The position numbers were made by a program, and so were the translations under genes. From NCBI GenBank assembly GCA_963771435.1, contig CAVYTF010000010.1, forward strand, positions 62,001 through 126,000: a DNA stretch of 64,000 nucleotides, written 5' to 3'. This DNA comes from CAVYTF01 sp963771435 (lineage in GTDB: Bacteria > Bacteroidota > Bacteroidia > Chitinophagales > Chitinophagaceae). Shown piece by piece: positions 35,401 to 45,107 of this stretch (positions are counted from its first letter, which is position 1; each line of letters starts with the position of its first letter). A model generated the notes under the pieces. That model had not been told where the DNA came from, ran no database searches, and was given only the letters and a program-made list of their open reading frames with translations.

Positions 35401-37173
35401 TGGTTCCGAAACGGTAGTAGGGCCGCAGGTATTAATAGCAGTCAGCGAGACAGAAAAGTTTCCGGGGTTCGTATATACTACCTTTCCCGGATCTTCAAGA
35501 CGTGATCTTGCCGGTATGCCTCCCGGGAACGCCCATGCATAAGTGGTATTAGTGTTTACAGTACAGCTGTCTATAGCGGCAGGGCTGATAGGCTGCATTT
35601 GGCAAACAGATGGAGGTATGCTAAGGGATGGTATATTAGGTACTCCCAAAACAGTCACTTGCTGTTGCACGGGGGTAGAAGAGCAGGCCATATTCGGCGC
35701 ATACACTACCAGTGTTATGGTATAAACGCCGGGGCTGTTAAAAAGTAAAACAGGCTGCGCGGACGCACTGCTTGTATTGTTTAAATAACTAACACTGTTT
35801 GCAATGGATTCACAATCAGTAGTTGCATTTGTTATTGTCCAATTATAAGTATATTGCCCACAGATAGGCGAATTGGTTGTTGTAGTCACTGCACTTTGTA
35901 AAGGTGCGCATCCGTTGAATGCGCTAAGTGTAAAATTTGCCGTTGGCACGGGGTTTATACAAATGGTATGTGTCGATGAATCAGTACCACATGCGGGATT
36001 GCCACCCTCTTTCAGGGTCACATTATAAGTTCCTGTGTTTGGATAATTGATCCCCACATTATTAGAACCTGTAGTCCATAGGTCCGGGTTGGTGGAACCG
36101 TTGACACTTCCCAAAGACCCTGAAACTATTGCTGCCGGAGATAGGGTAGGGTTTACTTCCCATACCACTTCACCCAAGAGGCAGCCCCCCTGCCCATCCA
36201 CGTCCGCTATCTGCTTACTAGTATTTACAAGAGTATCAGTTGAATTCACGCAAGCTATACTGTATGGAGAAAACCCAAAAGTAGGTATTGGTTTTGCCGA
36301 AATGCCTATCCCGCTAATGGTACCGCTGGTAGATCCGCAGGGGTTTGAAATAGTATAGGAAACAGTAAAAGTATTGTTGCCACCAGCGTTACAACTGGCG
36401 CTGTTGAAAGTATGAGTAAAATTAGCCGGAAGGTTTTGCTGGCTATAAGTTACAGTTGGAGTACCGTCATCTACAGATATTTTATAAATAGTGCCTATTG
36501 GATTATTTTCAACATTTGCAAAAGGAAATGAAAATGTTTCGCCCGTGCAGCCCTGGGTATTAGATGGGTTGCTTATTGAGCCTCCGGGGTTGCTGCCTAC
36601 AAATATATTGTAGAATGCAGTGTCGGTACACCCACCTGAGCTAACTATAAATGTATCTGCATAATTGCCTTCAGCATATGTATGGTTTTGGGAAAAGATC
36701 CTGAAATACGATAACTCGATGGGTTAGAATTATCACCCCATATCAGTGTCTCTGAAGAATTTGATGTATCAATATAAGTAAATTTAAAGGCCCCTGAGGT
36801 TGCAGGAGGCTGTATGCATTGATCAAAATAATTTTCATTATTAAATACGATCAAAGGGGGGGTGCCACCCAATAATGTATTAACTGTCTTTACGGTAACA
36901 ATTACAGCAGCGGTAGTATCCTTTTTGCCTGCAATGCCGGTATAAACAACTGTATAGTTCCCTGTTGACTTTGCAATATAAGTTACTTTTGTCGCCCCGG
37001 TTATAAGTGTTCCATTATTATTTGTGTACCATTGATAATTTGATCCAGCTGGGGCGGTAAGTACCACACTATCCTTTGAACAAAGGCTTATGGGCCCTGC
37101 GGGCTTTATCGTTTGGGAATAAGAGTCTCAGCCCAAATAAAAGTGCACAAAATAATATAATATTATTCTTCAT
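32407..37173 (-). CDS. Giant T9SS type B (CHU_C) adhesin-like protein, two frameshifts
   Basis: About 1,588 residues when repaired. ATG 37173 starts a signal peptide (MKNNIILFCALLFGL). The frame breaks near 37124-37132, after which SQTIKPAGPISLCSKDSVVL restores the mature start, and again at AAAA 36693-36696; the main frame runs to 32407. It contains many Ig-like/SprB-like and PKD modules (NWYWGDGQSTTF, YLWNLGDHSM) and cysteine-rich repeats with NPTSCGSATGSI and NPTACGTNTGSI. The C terminus (ENELRTFLPLGKGLSSYHL to FITVIK) is the gliding-associated type B sorting domain, so T9SS surface export is expected, probably with the PorP/SprF-like neighbour. Confidence 0.85.
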
Positions 37174-37350
37174 TTTCTCACTCAATATTGCAGCCTAATT
37201 CTACTATTTGTATCTATTTTTTTTGGCAATTGTAAAGTATAAAGTAATCTTCCCCTTCTTTGTTAACAAACGTATAACAGACAAAGTTATGCGTCTTGGG
37301 TTTAATAAATTATTCAAGAACTTTATTTATTAAAATTTATTCTTTTTATC

Positions 37351-37714
37351 AGCAATAATTAATGCAAATTATGCAATCTAAACTATTTTTTTCTATCTGT
37401 AAGTTCCCTGTTTTGTAGTGACGTAATTTGGTAAATTCTCATAGCGATAGTAATCTTTATTAGGAGCTAGTGCGAAATTATGTCTCCATTTTTTAATAAA
37501 CAACACTAATGTTTAGTAAATATTTCGATTTTGCGGTTTCATTAGCAATAATTAATCCAACTTCTGGAACCAAAATTATTAAACCCACATAAGCTTGTTG
37601 GCGACACACTTTTTCTGTTTTAAAATTAAAGCTTTCAATAATAACTAGCACAATACCAGCAATAATTAATTCGAACCCATCACTCTTAAAATATTAGTTT
37701 TAAGAATAATTAAT
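37351..37714. repeat. Dispersed 13-bp motif in an AT-rich gap
   Basis: AGCAATAATTAAT occurs three times without mismatch (37351-37363, 37544-37556, 37658-37670), with a close variant AGAATAATTAAT at 37703-37714. The whole gap 37174-37818 is very AT-rich and has no convincing gene. A second doublet, TTTTTTTGGCAATT, occurs near 37217 and 37745. The gap separates the giant adhesin start from the DUF502 gene end, so it may hold the adhesin's regulatory region. Role unknown. Confidence 0.7.
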
Positions 37715-37818
37715 CAGGTTTTAAGAACAATTAAACATCCTTCTTTTTTTTGGCAATTTAATTAAAATACTTATTGATATAAATATCAGCTGTATTGAAG
37801 ATCTTAAAAGGCTGCTAT

Positions 37819-38457
37819 TTACTGCTCACCTGAATCGGTGACGCCTCCTGAAACAACAAACCGCATAGCATCAGCAGAACTTGTGCCTTCAAGCAGCTTA
37901 ATATTCTTTTTCGGTACAATATAAGTTACCCCCGTAATTGCATACGATAGCGGGATATATACAACCGCATGATCCTCCATTCCAAAGCGGGAGGCTGTTT
38001 CCTGTGTAATAAAACCAATGCGCCAGGTATCATTCGCATCAACGTTTGCAAGCACGGGCTTGTCAAACTTTCTTTTGTTGCCTGCAAATGCTTCCAGAAG
38101 ATCCCTGACAGCGGTATAAATAATCTTTATCCCGGGAGTGCGTTGCAGCATGCTATCAAGAAAGTCAACGAAACGGCTCACAAAGAAGTTGGAAGATACC
38201 CAGCCTACAACCAGTACTATAACGATAACAAAAATGAACCCCATGCCCGGGATGGTTGTGAATGACCCATCAGGTAATACATGGACAGTGCCGGGGAAGA
38301 AGCTGTGCATGAAGTTGGGCAACAGGTTATCCACGGTTCTAAAAAGCCATACCACAGCGTAAAATGTAATACCTATAGGAGCGAGGACTATTATGCCCTG
38401 GAAGAAATACTGCAGCAGTATTTTCCAGAGTATCTGCGATCTTTTATTTTCTGCCAT
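37819..38457 (-). CDS. DUF502 family membrane protein
   Basis: 212 residues. Two membrane segments (FFQGIIVLAPIGITFYAVVW and GFIFVIVIVLVVGWVSSNFF) are followed by a soluble domain with TPGIKIIYTAVRDLLEAF, WRIGFITQETASRFG and VVYIPLSYAITGVTYIVP. This is the full DUF502 pattern. Function is not established; distribution suggests an envelope role. The C terminus (FVVSGGVTDSGEQ) is typical. Confidence 0.92.
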   Translation of the reverse strand: MAENKRSQILWKILLQYFFQGIIVLAPIGITFYAVVWLFRTVDNLLPNFMHSFFPGTVHVLPDGSFTTIPGMGFIFVIVIVLVVGWVSSNFFVSRFVDFLDSMLQRTPGIKIIYTAVRDLLEAFAGNKRKFDKPVLANVDANDTWRIGFITQETASRFGMEDHAVVYIPLSYAITGVTYIVPKKNIKLLEGTSSADAMRFVVSGGVTDSGEQ

Positions 38458-39100
38458 AAAGGGTATTTTAAAAAATGAGTAAGTGCTATTTAACCTAAGA
38501 AGCTATTTATAAAGAGAAAGAGCAGCAGCAAAGATGAATATAAATCAGCCCACATTGTTTGTAAAAGGGCTATTTTAATTAATAAAATAACCTGTGTCAA
38601 GAGGGGGTTTGTGAGTGTGTTGATACAGTTATTGAGGACGGTAATTATGGCAGCCGCTTTACCGGAAGGTAGAACAGAAGGTCAAATCAGTGGACTCTAG
38701 TGAAGGTGGCAGGAAGGACGCAGGGAGGTGGCATGAGGGAGGGATAGGGCAAGTAAAAAGGAAAAATTATATAAGAGGCATTGATTTCTGAAATATTGGC
38801 AGGGCCGGGCTTTGTTTGTTGATTTTTTTGCAACAGGGTTATTTCATATTATTGCGAAGTCGAAAGGCTTAAACGAGCAGACGAAAAAGCTGGTTATGCA
38901 GACCCTGTGAAGACAAAAAAGGGGGGTTGTTGAGGGCATGAACCATGGCATTGGGAATATTGAAAGATGGTTTTTTGTTATTGGAAGCGTTTTGATCTAT
39001 TTGTGGAACAGTTGTGAGGAAACTAACAATCCTAAAGGGGATGGTTTGATGAATTACTTCTATATTGCTCCTCTTTTATTTATTTACTTATTTCTTCTTC
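38458..39100. other. Divergent intergenic region with repeat array
   Basis: This gap separates the divergent DUF502 and TraB genes. Apart from the array at 38690-38754, and a segment GAAATATTGGCAGG near 38790 that also occurs in similar form at about 31060 (GAAATATTGACAGG), I see no gene. The last 160 bases are AT-rich and must hold the TraB promoter; no exact TAnnTTTG with TTG is evident. Confidence 0.45.
38690..38754. repeat. 11-nt tandem array, sister copy of 30927-31036
   Basis: GTGGACTCTA (10 nt), then GTGAAGGTGGC, AGGAAGGACGC, AGGGAGGTGGC, ATGAGGGAGGG, ATAGGGCAAGT. Compared with 30949-30992, exactly one 11-nt unit (AGGGATGCGGC) is absent, as expected for slippage by one unit. 31 bases are identical between the copies. 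Confidence 0.8.
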
Positions 39101-42100
39101 ATGAAAAAAATCCTTTTTCTTTTTCTCTCTTTGTTTGCTACACAGTTTTTATTTGGACAAAAAACGGGTTCTTATAAATATCCGAGCCTGCTGTGGGAAA
39201 TAACGGGCAACGGTTTGCAAAAACCTTCTTATTTATTCGGTACCATGCACGTAAGCAGTAAGATAGCTTTTCACTTAAGCGATTCTGTTTACAAGGCGAT
39301 CGCGCATTGCGATATGGTTTCGCTGGAGCTTAACCCGCAAAGCTGGCAACCGGAAATGTATAAAATGGAACAGGCTGCAGCAGACCTGTATAATTATACC
39401 TCAGCTAACAGGAATATATATTTTAATGAAAAATCGTTCCAGTTAAGCGACTATACGGATGCACTTAAATATGCGCTAAGCCAGGAGGCCTCGCAGGTAA
39501 ATAACCTGTTGTACCGGACGTACAGTTCTGAGGCAGATTTTGAAGAAAATACTTACCTGGACCTATATATTTACCAAACAGGGCGCAAACTTGGCAAGAA
39601 GGGCGCGGGCGTGGAGGATTATATGCAAAGCCAAAAACTGATGATCGACGCTTATGCAGCCGCAGCAGCGGAAAAGAAGAAAAACAAAACGAACAGTGAC
39701 GACATTTCCCCTAACGAACTGGAAGGAAAAATACAGGATGCTTACCGCGCAGGAGACCTGGACCTGCTGGATTCCTTTACTAACCTACGCAACAGTTCTG
39801 AAGCTTTTAATGAGATATTTATTTACAAAAGGAACCAGATACAAGCTAACTCCATTGATTCCTTATTAAAGCAAAACTCTTTGTTCGTGGGGGTGGGGGC
39901 AGCTCATTTGCCGGGAGATAGAGGGGTTATTGAACTGCTGAGAAAGAAGGGCTATAAGTTGCGGCCGGTGAAAATTGCCAACAGCGATGCAAGCGATAAA
40001 GAGAAGATCGATAAAATGAAAGTGCCCGTGGTAATGAAGCCTTTTACCACTGCGGATGGGTTTATACAATTATCATTACCCGGCCCTTTGTACAACAGGA
40101 ATAATTATGACCGCGTGGGCAATGAAAGCAGCCAGTATGCTGATATGGAAAACGGCAGTTACTATATGCTTACCCGTGTGAAAACGCATGCAGGCCTGCT
40201 GGGGCAATCTGAGGAGGATGTTTTGAAAAGAGTGGATAGCCTGCTGTATGAAAACATACCGGGGGAGATACTCAAAAAGTCAAAGATCGTTAAGAATGGG
40301 TACAAGGGTTTTGATATAACCAATAAAACAAGGCGCGGGGATGTGCAGCGGTATAATATCCTGGTTACACCGTACGAGATAATTGTAATAAAGATGAGCG
40401 GCAATAATGACTATGTAAATGGCAGCGAGGCGGATCATTTTTTTAACTCGGTAACGCTTAAAGAAAACAGCAGCAAATGGCAAACCTACACACCTTCTGT
40501 AGGCGGGTTTAAAGCATTGCTGCCACAACAGCCACATATAAATTTCGCGCATTCTTTTATTAGTCAAAACACCATCGAGTATGAGGCTGACGACAGCACG
40601 GCAGGGAGCGCTTATGCCGTTTGGAAAAAAAACGTAAGCAACAGCAGTTTTATTGAAGAGGATACCTTTAACCTGAGCCTAATGGAGGCAAGCCTGCTAG
40701 GCTCAGACATTATAGATAAACAACTTACCCGAAGCATTGGCATACAAGATGGCTATCATACCCTTACTATGAAATTCAGCCTTAAAAGTGGTGGTGTTTT
40801 GCGGGCAAAAGCAATAGAAAGGGGGCCTGAGTTTTATTTTCTACTGGCAAGAAGCAAAGATAGCAGTGCTGCTGTTTCTTCTTTTTTTAATGGGTTCCAG
40901 TTGACAGACTACAATTATGCTGCTGCAAACCTGTATAATGATACAGTATTAAAATTCAGCGTACAATCAGTAGTGAAGCCGTCTATTGATACTATTATAC
41001 GCAATATGACCACGCAATCAGAAAAGAGTGAGAAGCTGACTTATGGCAATAATTCGTACAACTATTGGGATAAGAAAAAATGGGCAGTTTTCACTAATGA
41101 TACTTCGGGGGAAACGATAGACGTGATAGTTCAGGTTTTTCCTAAATATTATTATCAAACAGACACTGCTGAATTTTGGAAGAACCGGATCGGGTGGGAT
41201 CGTCTTTATGATAATTTCATCGTTCAAAACAAACAATATTTTGTTCATCCAAAGGATTCTGTTTGCGGATATACCTATTCACTGCTTGACACGAACTCTA
41301 TTACAAAAATAAAAGTGCTGGTTTTACTGAAAGCCAACAGGCTATATTCTGTATTTACAGTTACCGATACGCTAAGGGAAGAAAGCAGTTTTATAAAACA
41401 ATTTTTTGCCAGTTTTAAACCAACTCCTGAAAAAGGCGCGCCTTCTATTTTTAAAAATAAGCTTAACTTCTTTTTCGGTGATTATTACAGTAAAGATTCT
41501 GCTACACACAAGCAGGCACAGGATGTTATCAGCAACATTACTTACAACCGCGAAGGCTTTGACAGGATAAAACAGGCTATCTTTAATTTAAAGATCACGG
41601 ATAAGGATTATTTTGAGACAAAGGAAAAGTTCATTGCAGAAATAGGCTATATCAGTGACAGCGCCGGTTCAAACAAATCAACAGAATTTTTAAAGGAACT
41701 GTACGGCATGGCGGGCGATACAAGCAGTTTTCAAACGCCCATTCTTAAGGCTCTGGCCCGCCTTCAAACCAAGGCTTCATTCGATGCGCTGAAAACATAT
41801 TTGGTACAGGATCCGCCGATCTTAGATAACGCTTACAGGAACGATGAAGATATTTTTCGATCAATAAATGACACCCTTGCCCTCGCAAAAAACCTGTTCC
41901 CCGACATACTTCAACTGGCATCCTTAGACGATTATAAAAAGCCTGTGACAGATCTATTGGTAAGCCTTGTGGACAGTTCTTATTTGAAAGAGGCCGACTA
42001 TGAAAGCTATTATACGAAAATATATTTCGATGCTAAAGTAGAGCTAAAAAAACAGCAGCAACTGGATCAAAAGAGCCTTGAAAAAGACGAAAACGATGAC

Positions 42101-42832
42101 AATTCATCGACCAGGGTACTTTTAAGTCATTATTACAGCCATAACCATTACAATCCCGAAGAGCAAAAAAGAATTAACAATTACGCTACTCTCCTGATGC
42201 CTTTTTATGACAAATACCCTACTGTTCCCAAGTTCTTTGAAAAGCTTTTGCAAAGCAAAGCCCTTGACGTAAGGCTTTTTGCAGCGATAAAAATGCTGCA
42301 AAACAACAAACCGCTGCCCGACTCCACTCTGCCATCCCTTGCCGCAAACGATAAATACCGTTCAAAGCTCTTGTCTGAGTTGGAGAGGATAAAAAAGAAA
42401 TCGCTTTTCCCTGTTCAGTATAAAAAACAGGAGAGCCTGGCCAAATCCATCCTTTTAAACCAGACAGAATCCGAAACATTCAGCGACATCCAAACCGTGG
42501 GAAAAAAGTTTGTTCAATTGAAGGATACTTCGGGATTTGCCTATTTATTTAAATATAAGCTACAAAAAGATGATGACTGGAAAATGGGCATCAGCGGCCT
42601 GCAGCCTATTGATAGTATGGAGGCCAACAGCAACGATGAAATAGCATTTGCAGACGATAAGAACATACAAACAGCCAACTCTGAAGCAGAACAATTTGAT
42701 AAAAAGCTAAAAGAACTCATTCTTTCCACCCATAAAAGCGCCGCCTACTTCTTCACCAGTCACGCTTACAATTATTCTAATAATGCAGAGGACGGAGATG
42801 CCACAGAACAATTGCTAGCCCCCTGTAAATGA
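39101..42832 (+). CDS. TraB/GumN-family protein with very long C-terminal extension
   Basis: 1,243 residues from ATG 39101, which starts the signal peptide MKKILFLFLSLFATQFLFGQ. The N-terminal 290 residues are a TraB/GumN domain: PSYLFGTMHVSSKIAFHLSD at the start and GVGAAHLPGDRGVIELL at the end. This is an EreA/ChaN-like fold, with metal-dependent protease activity known for TIKI relatives. The remaining 950 residues have no family I recognise. They begin with repeated beta-rich modules around the pattern FKALLPQQP and end in a helical, possibly HEAT-like region (about 840-1200, e.g. ALARLQTKASFDALKTYLVQ). No membrane segment or sorting domain is seen at the end. Confidence 0.82.
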   Translation: MKKILFLFLSLFATQFLFGQKTGSYKYPSLLWEITGNGLQKPSYLFGTMHVSSKIAFHLSDSVYKAIAHCDMVSLELNPQSWQPEMYKMEQAAADLYNYTSANRNIYFNEKSFQLSDYTDALKYALSQEASQVNNLLYRTYSSEADFEENTYLDLYIYQTGRKLGKKGAGVEDYMQSQKLMIDAYAAAAAEKKKNKTNSDDISPNELEGKIQDAYRAGDLDLLDSFTNLRNSSEAFNEIFIYKRNQIQANSIDSLLKQNSLFVGVGAAHLPGDRGVIELLRKKGYKLRPVKIANSDASDKEKIDKMKVPVVMKPFTTADGFIQLSLPGPLYNRNNYDRVGNESSQYADMENGSYYMLTRVKTHAGLLGQSEEDVLKRVDSLLYENIPGEILKKSKIVKNGYKGFDITNKTRRGDVQRYNILVTPYEIIVIKMSGNNDYVNGSEADHFFNSVTLKENSSKWQTYTPSVGGFKALLPQQPHINFAHSFISQNTIEYEADDSTAGSAYAVWKKNVSNSSFIEEDTFNLSLMEASLLGSDIIDKQLTRSIGIQDGYHTLTMKFSLKSGGVLRAKAIERGPEFYFLLARSKDSSAAVSSFFNGFQLTDYNYAAANLYNDTVLKFSVQSVVKPSIDTIIRNMTTQSEKSEKLTYGNNSYNYWDKKKWAVFTNDTSGETIDVIVQVFPKYYYQTDTAEFWKNRIGWDRLYDNFIVQNKQYFVHPKDSVCGYTYSLLDTNSITKIKVLVLLKANRLYSVFTVTDTLREESSFIKQFFASFKPTPEKGAPSIFKNKLNFFFGDYYSKDSATHKQAQDVISNITYNREGFDRIKQAIFNLKITDKDYFETKEKFIAEIGYISDSAGSNKSTEFLKELYGMAGDTSSFQTPILKALARLQTKASFDALKTYLVQDPPILDNAYRNDEDIFRSINDTLALAKNLFPDILQLASLDDYKKPVTDLLVSLVDSSYLKEADYESYYTKIYFDAKVELKKQQQLDQKSLEKDENDDNSSTRVLLSHYYSHNHYNPEEQKRINNYATLLMPFYDKYPTVPKFFEKLLQSKALDVRLFAAIKMLQNNKPLPDSTLPSLAANDKYRSKLLSELERIKKKSLFPVQYKKQESLAKSILLNQTESETFSDIQTVGKKFVQLKDTSGFAYLFKYKLQKDDDWKMGISGLQPIDSMEANSNDEIAFADDKNIQTANSEAEQFDKKLKELILSTHKSAAYFFTSHAYNYSNNAEDGDATEQLLAPCK

Positions 42833-43046
42833 TCATCAAATAGATACCCATCATTCCCGTGTAGCTAATTGCATGTTTATGCCGTTACTGGCTATTGAGG
42901 CAACGCTGCAGTTGAAGAACTTGCATAGTGTGGTTAGAACGCTATGGGGGTTTTTAGCAAGTTTGTCTTTCTATGTTTGATAATGACGCAATGAGCTTGG
43001 CAGGAATTGGTGTTCAAAAAAAAATACTTTAAAAACGTAAAAAACT

Positions 43047-43076
43047 TTGGTTAATAAAAAAGTTTCCATAGTTTTG
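43047..43076 (+). promoter_or_regulatory. Full Bacteroidota promoter of the efflux operon
   Basis: TTG (43047-43049), 19 nt, TAGTTTTG (43069-43076). It fits the consensus exactly and predicts a transcript start near 43082, about 19 nt before the tetR-type ATG at 43101. An operator for the TetR protein would be expected here, but I see no clear palindrome. Confidence 0.7.
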
Positions 43077-43100
43077 CACGTGTATTTAAAGAATTAAACC

Positions 43101-43731
43101 ATGGACGAGAAGGGGAAGGATACAACAGAAAGCGAAAGAATTGTTCATGCGATACGGTTTCCGGTCGGTGACGATGGATGAGATAGCGGGGCAACTTGGC
43201 GTGAGTAAGAAAACGATCTACCAGTATTTTAAAGACAAAGATGAACTGGTGGAATCCGTGATGCAGCATGAGATAGAATACATGCAGGACACATGCAAAG
43301 TGCAACGAAGCAATTCAGACAATGCGATCGAAGAACTTTTTAAAGATATGGAGGCCATGGAGGAGGCGATCGCTTCGCTGAACCCACAGATACTTTTTGA
43401 CCTTGAAAAGTTTTACCCGCAGGCATACGCCAAAATAAGGCAGCATAAAAATACTTTCCTGCTGGAGGTGATCATAAAAAACCTGCACAGGGGCATTAAG
43501 GAGGAACTGTACCGGAGCGATATTGATATTGATATTACTGCAAAGTTCAGGCTGGAGAGCAGTTTTGTTGCGTTCAACCAGGACCTTTTTCCATACGGCA
43601 AATACAGCCTTCTTCATGTAGCTAATGAAATATATTATTTATTCATACATGGCATTGCGACAGCGAAAGGCAAAAAGTTAATTGAAAAATATATTCTGCA
43701 ACATCAAAAAAATAAATCTTTAGCAATATGA
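43101..43731 (+). CDS. TetR/AcrR-family regulator of the efflux operon, one frameshift
   Basis: About 210 residues when repaired. The ATG at 43101 gives MDEKG, then the frame is lost at GGGG 43112-43115; removing one G gives MDEKGRIQQKAKELFMRYGF and joins the long open frame to 43731. The HTH is VTMDEIAGQLGVSKKTIYQYFKDKDEL (given here as the span around residues 23-49), the classic TetR DNA-binding domain; the C-terminal ligand domain is all-helical. It overlaps the following tolC-type gene by four bases (ATGA), so it is surely co-transcribed and probably represses the operon. Confidence 0.87.
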
Positions 43732-45074
43732 ATTTAAGAAGAGGAGCTGCACTTTTTTTATTGATACCATTTATTGCGCAAGCCCAGAACCAAGCTACGC
43801 CGCCCAAAGCTACTTATTCATTTTCGGCTCAGCAATGTGTTGACTTCGCAACAAAAAACAATGTGCAGGTAAAAAATGCCATGCTGGCTTTGCAACTGCA
43901 GGTGCAACAGAACAAGAGTATCACAGCATCAGCATTACCAAACCTATCAGGTACCGGAAACTTTACTGATTACCTGCAAATACCGACAACACTGATACCC
44001 GCAGAGTTTTTTGGTGGCACTCCCGGTACTTATCTGCCTGTAAAATTCGGTACAAAATTCATAACCTCAACGGGCGTGACTTTACAGCAAACTTTATTTG
44101 ACGGACAGGTGTTTGTTGGTTTGCAGGCGAGGAGAACTGCAATAGATTTTGCTGCAAAAAATATTGAAGTGACTCAGCAAACAATTAAGGCAAATGTTTA
44201 CAAAATATATTACCAGCTATCTGCGAGCAAAACACAGATAGCGCAACTTGATGCAAATATTTTCAGGGCGCAAAGCCTGCTGCACGATGAAGGAGAAATG
44301 TATAAGAACGGGTTTGCCGCACAACTGGACGTAAACAGGGTTAGCGTACAGTTGGCAAATTTGGAGACGCAGAAATTATCGGTTTTAAATACTATTAATA
44401 ACGGGTACCTTGGATTGAAATTTTTAATAGGGATGCCAATTAAAGATTCCCTTACGCTAACGGATTCTGTAACTGAAGATAAAGTGAAAGAGGGGTTGCT
44501 GGACGAAGGCAACTATAAATATACTGACCGAAAGGATTACCAATATCAACAGCTTTATGCTAAATTAGATGAATATAATATTAAGCGGTATAAACTAAGC
44601 AAGCTGCCTACATTGGGATTCACGGGCGCTTACAGCACTTCAGCACAACGGACACAATTTGATTTTTTTGATGCAGGCCACTGGTTCAGTTCTTCTTATG
44701 TGGGCATTAACCTGACAGTGCCAATATTCAGCGGGTTTGCAAAAAATGCAAGCATAAGAACGGCGCAACTGCAACTGCAGCAGCAGCAAAACGTGATAGA
44801 CAATTTAAAGCTGTCTATTGACAATGATGTATCGGAGAAGACCAATAATTTCCATAATGCCGTGGCCACGCTTAATGACCAAAGGCAAAATATGGTGCTT
44901 GCGCAACAGGTGTATGAGGAAACAAAAAAGCAATATGAAGCAGGAACAGGCTCTACCATTGAAATAACGACCGCGCAGGCAGACTTGACAACAGCGCAGA
45001 ATAATTATATCAATGCGATGTATGATGCGATCATTGCAAAAGTGGATTACCTAAACGCGACAGGAAAATTATAA
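43728..45074 (+). CDS. TolC-family outer-membrane efflux channel
   Basis: 448 residues with signal peptide (MNLRRGAALFLLIPFIAQAQ). The two internal repeats of the OEP family show long coiled-coil helices: SAQQCVDFATKNNVQVKNAM at the start, KNGFAAQLDVNRVSVQLANL in repeat 1 and KKQYEAGTGSTIEITTAQAD in repeat 2. It forms the trimeric channel through the outer membrane for the RND pump encoded downstream. Its start overlaps the regulator stop. Confidence 0.92.
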   Translation: MNLRRGAALFLLIPFIAQAQNQATPPKATYSFSAQQCVDFATKNNVQVKNAMLALQLQVQQNKSITASALPNLSGTGNFTDYLQIPTTLIPAEFFGGTPGTYLPVKFGTKFITSTGVTLQQTLFDGQVFVGLQARRTAIDFAAKNIEVTQQTIKANVYKIYYQLSASKTQIAQLDANIFRAQSLLHDEGEMYKNGFAAQLDVNRVSVQLANLETQKLSVLNTINNGYLGLKFLIGMPIKDSLTLTDSVTEDKVKEGLLDEGNYKYTDRKDYQYQQLYAKLDEYNIKRYKLSKLPTLGFTGAYSTSAQRTQFDFFDAGHWFSSSYVGINLTVPIFSGFAKNASIRTAQLQLQQQQNVIDNLKLSIDNDVSEKTNNFHNAVATLNDQRQNMVLAQQVYEETKKQYEAGTGSTIEITTAQADLTTAQNNYINAMYDAIIAKVDYLNATGKL

Positions 45075-45107
45075 AAACCATTACTATAAAACTATAAAGA
45101 ACAGATC

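Noticed and set aside
38938..39177. Plus-strand open frame of 79 codons just before the TraB gene
   Set aside because: It overlaps the TraB signal peptide region in another frame and has no domain; likely chance in AT-rich DNA.
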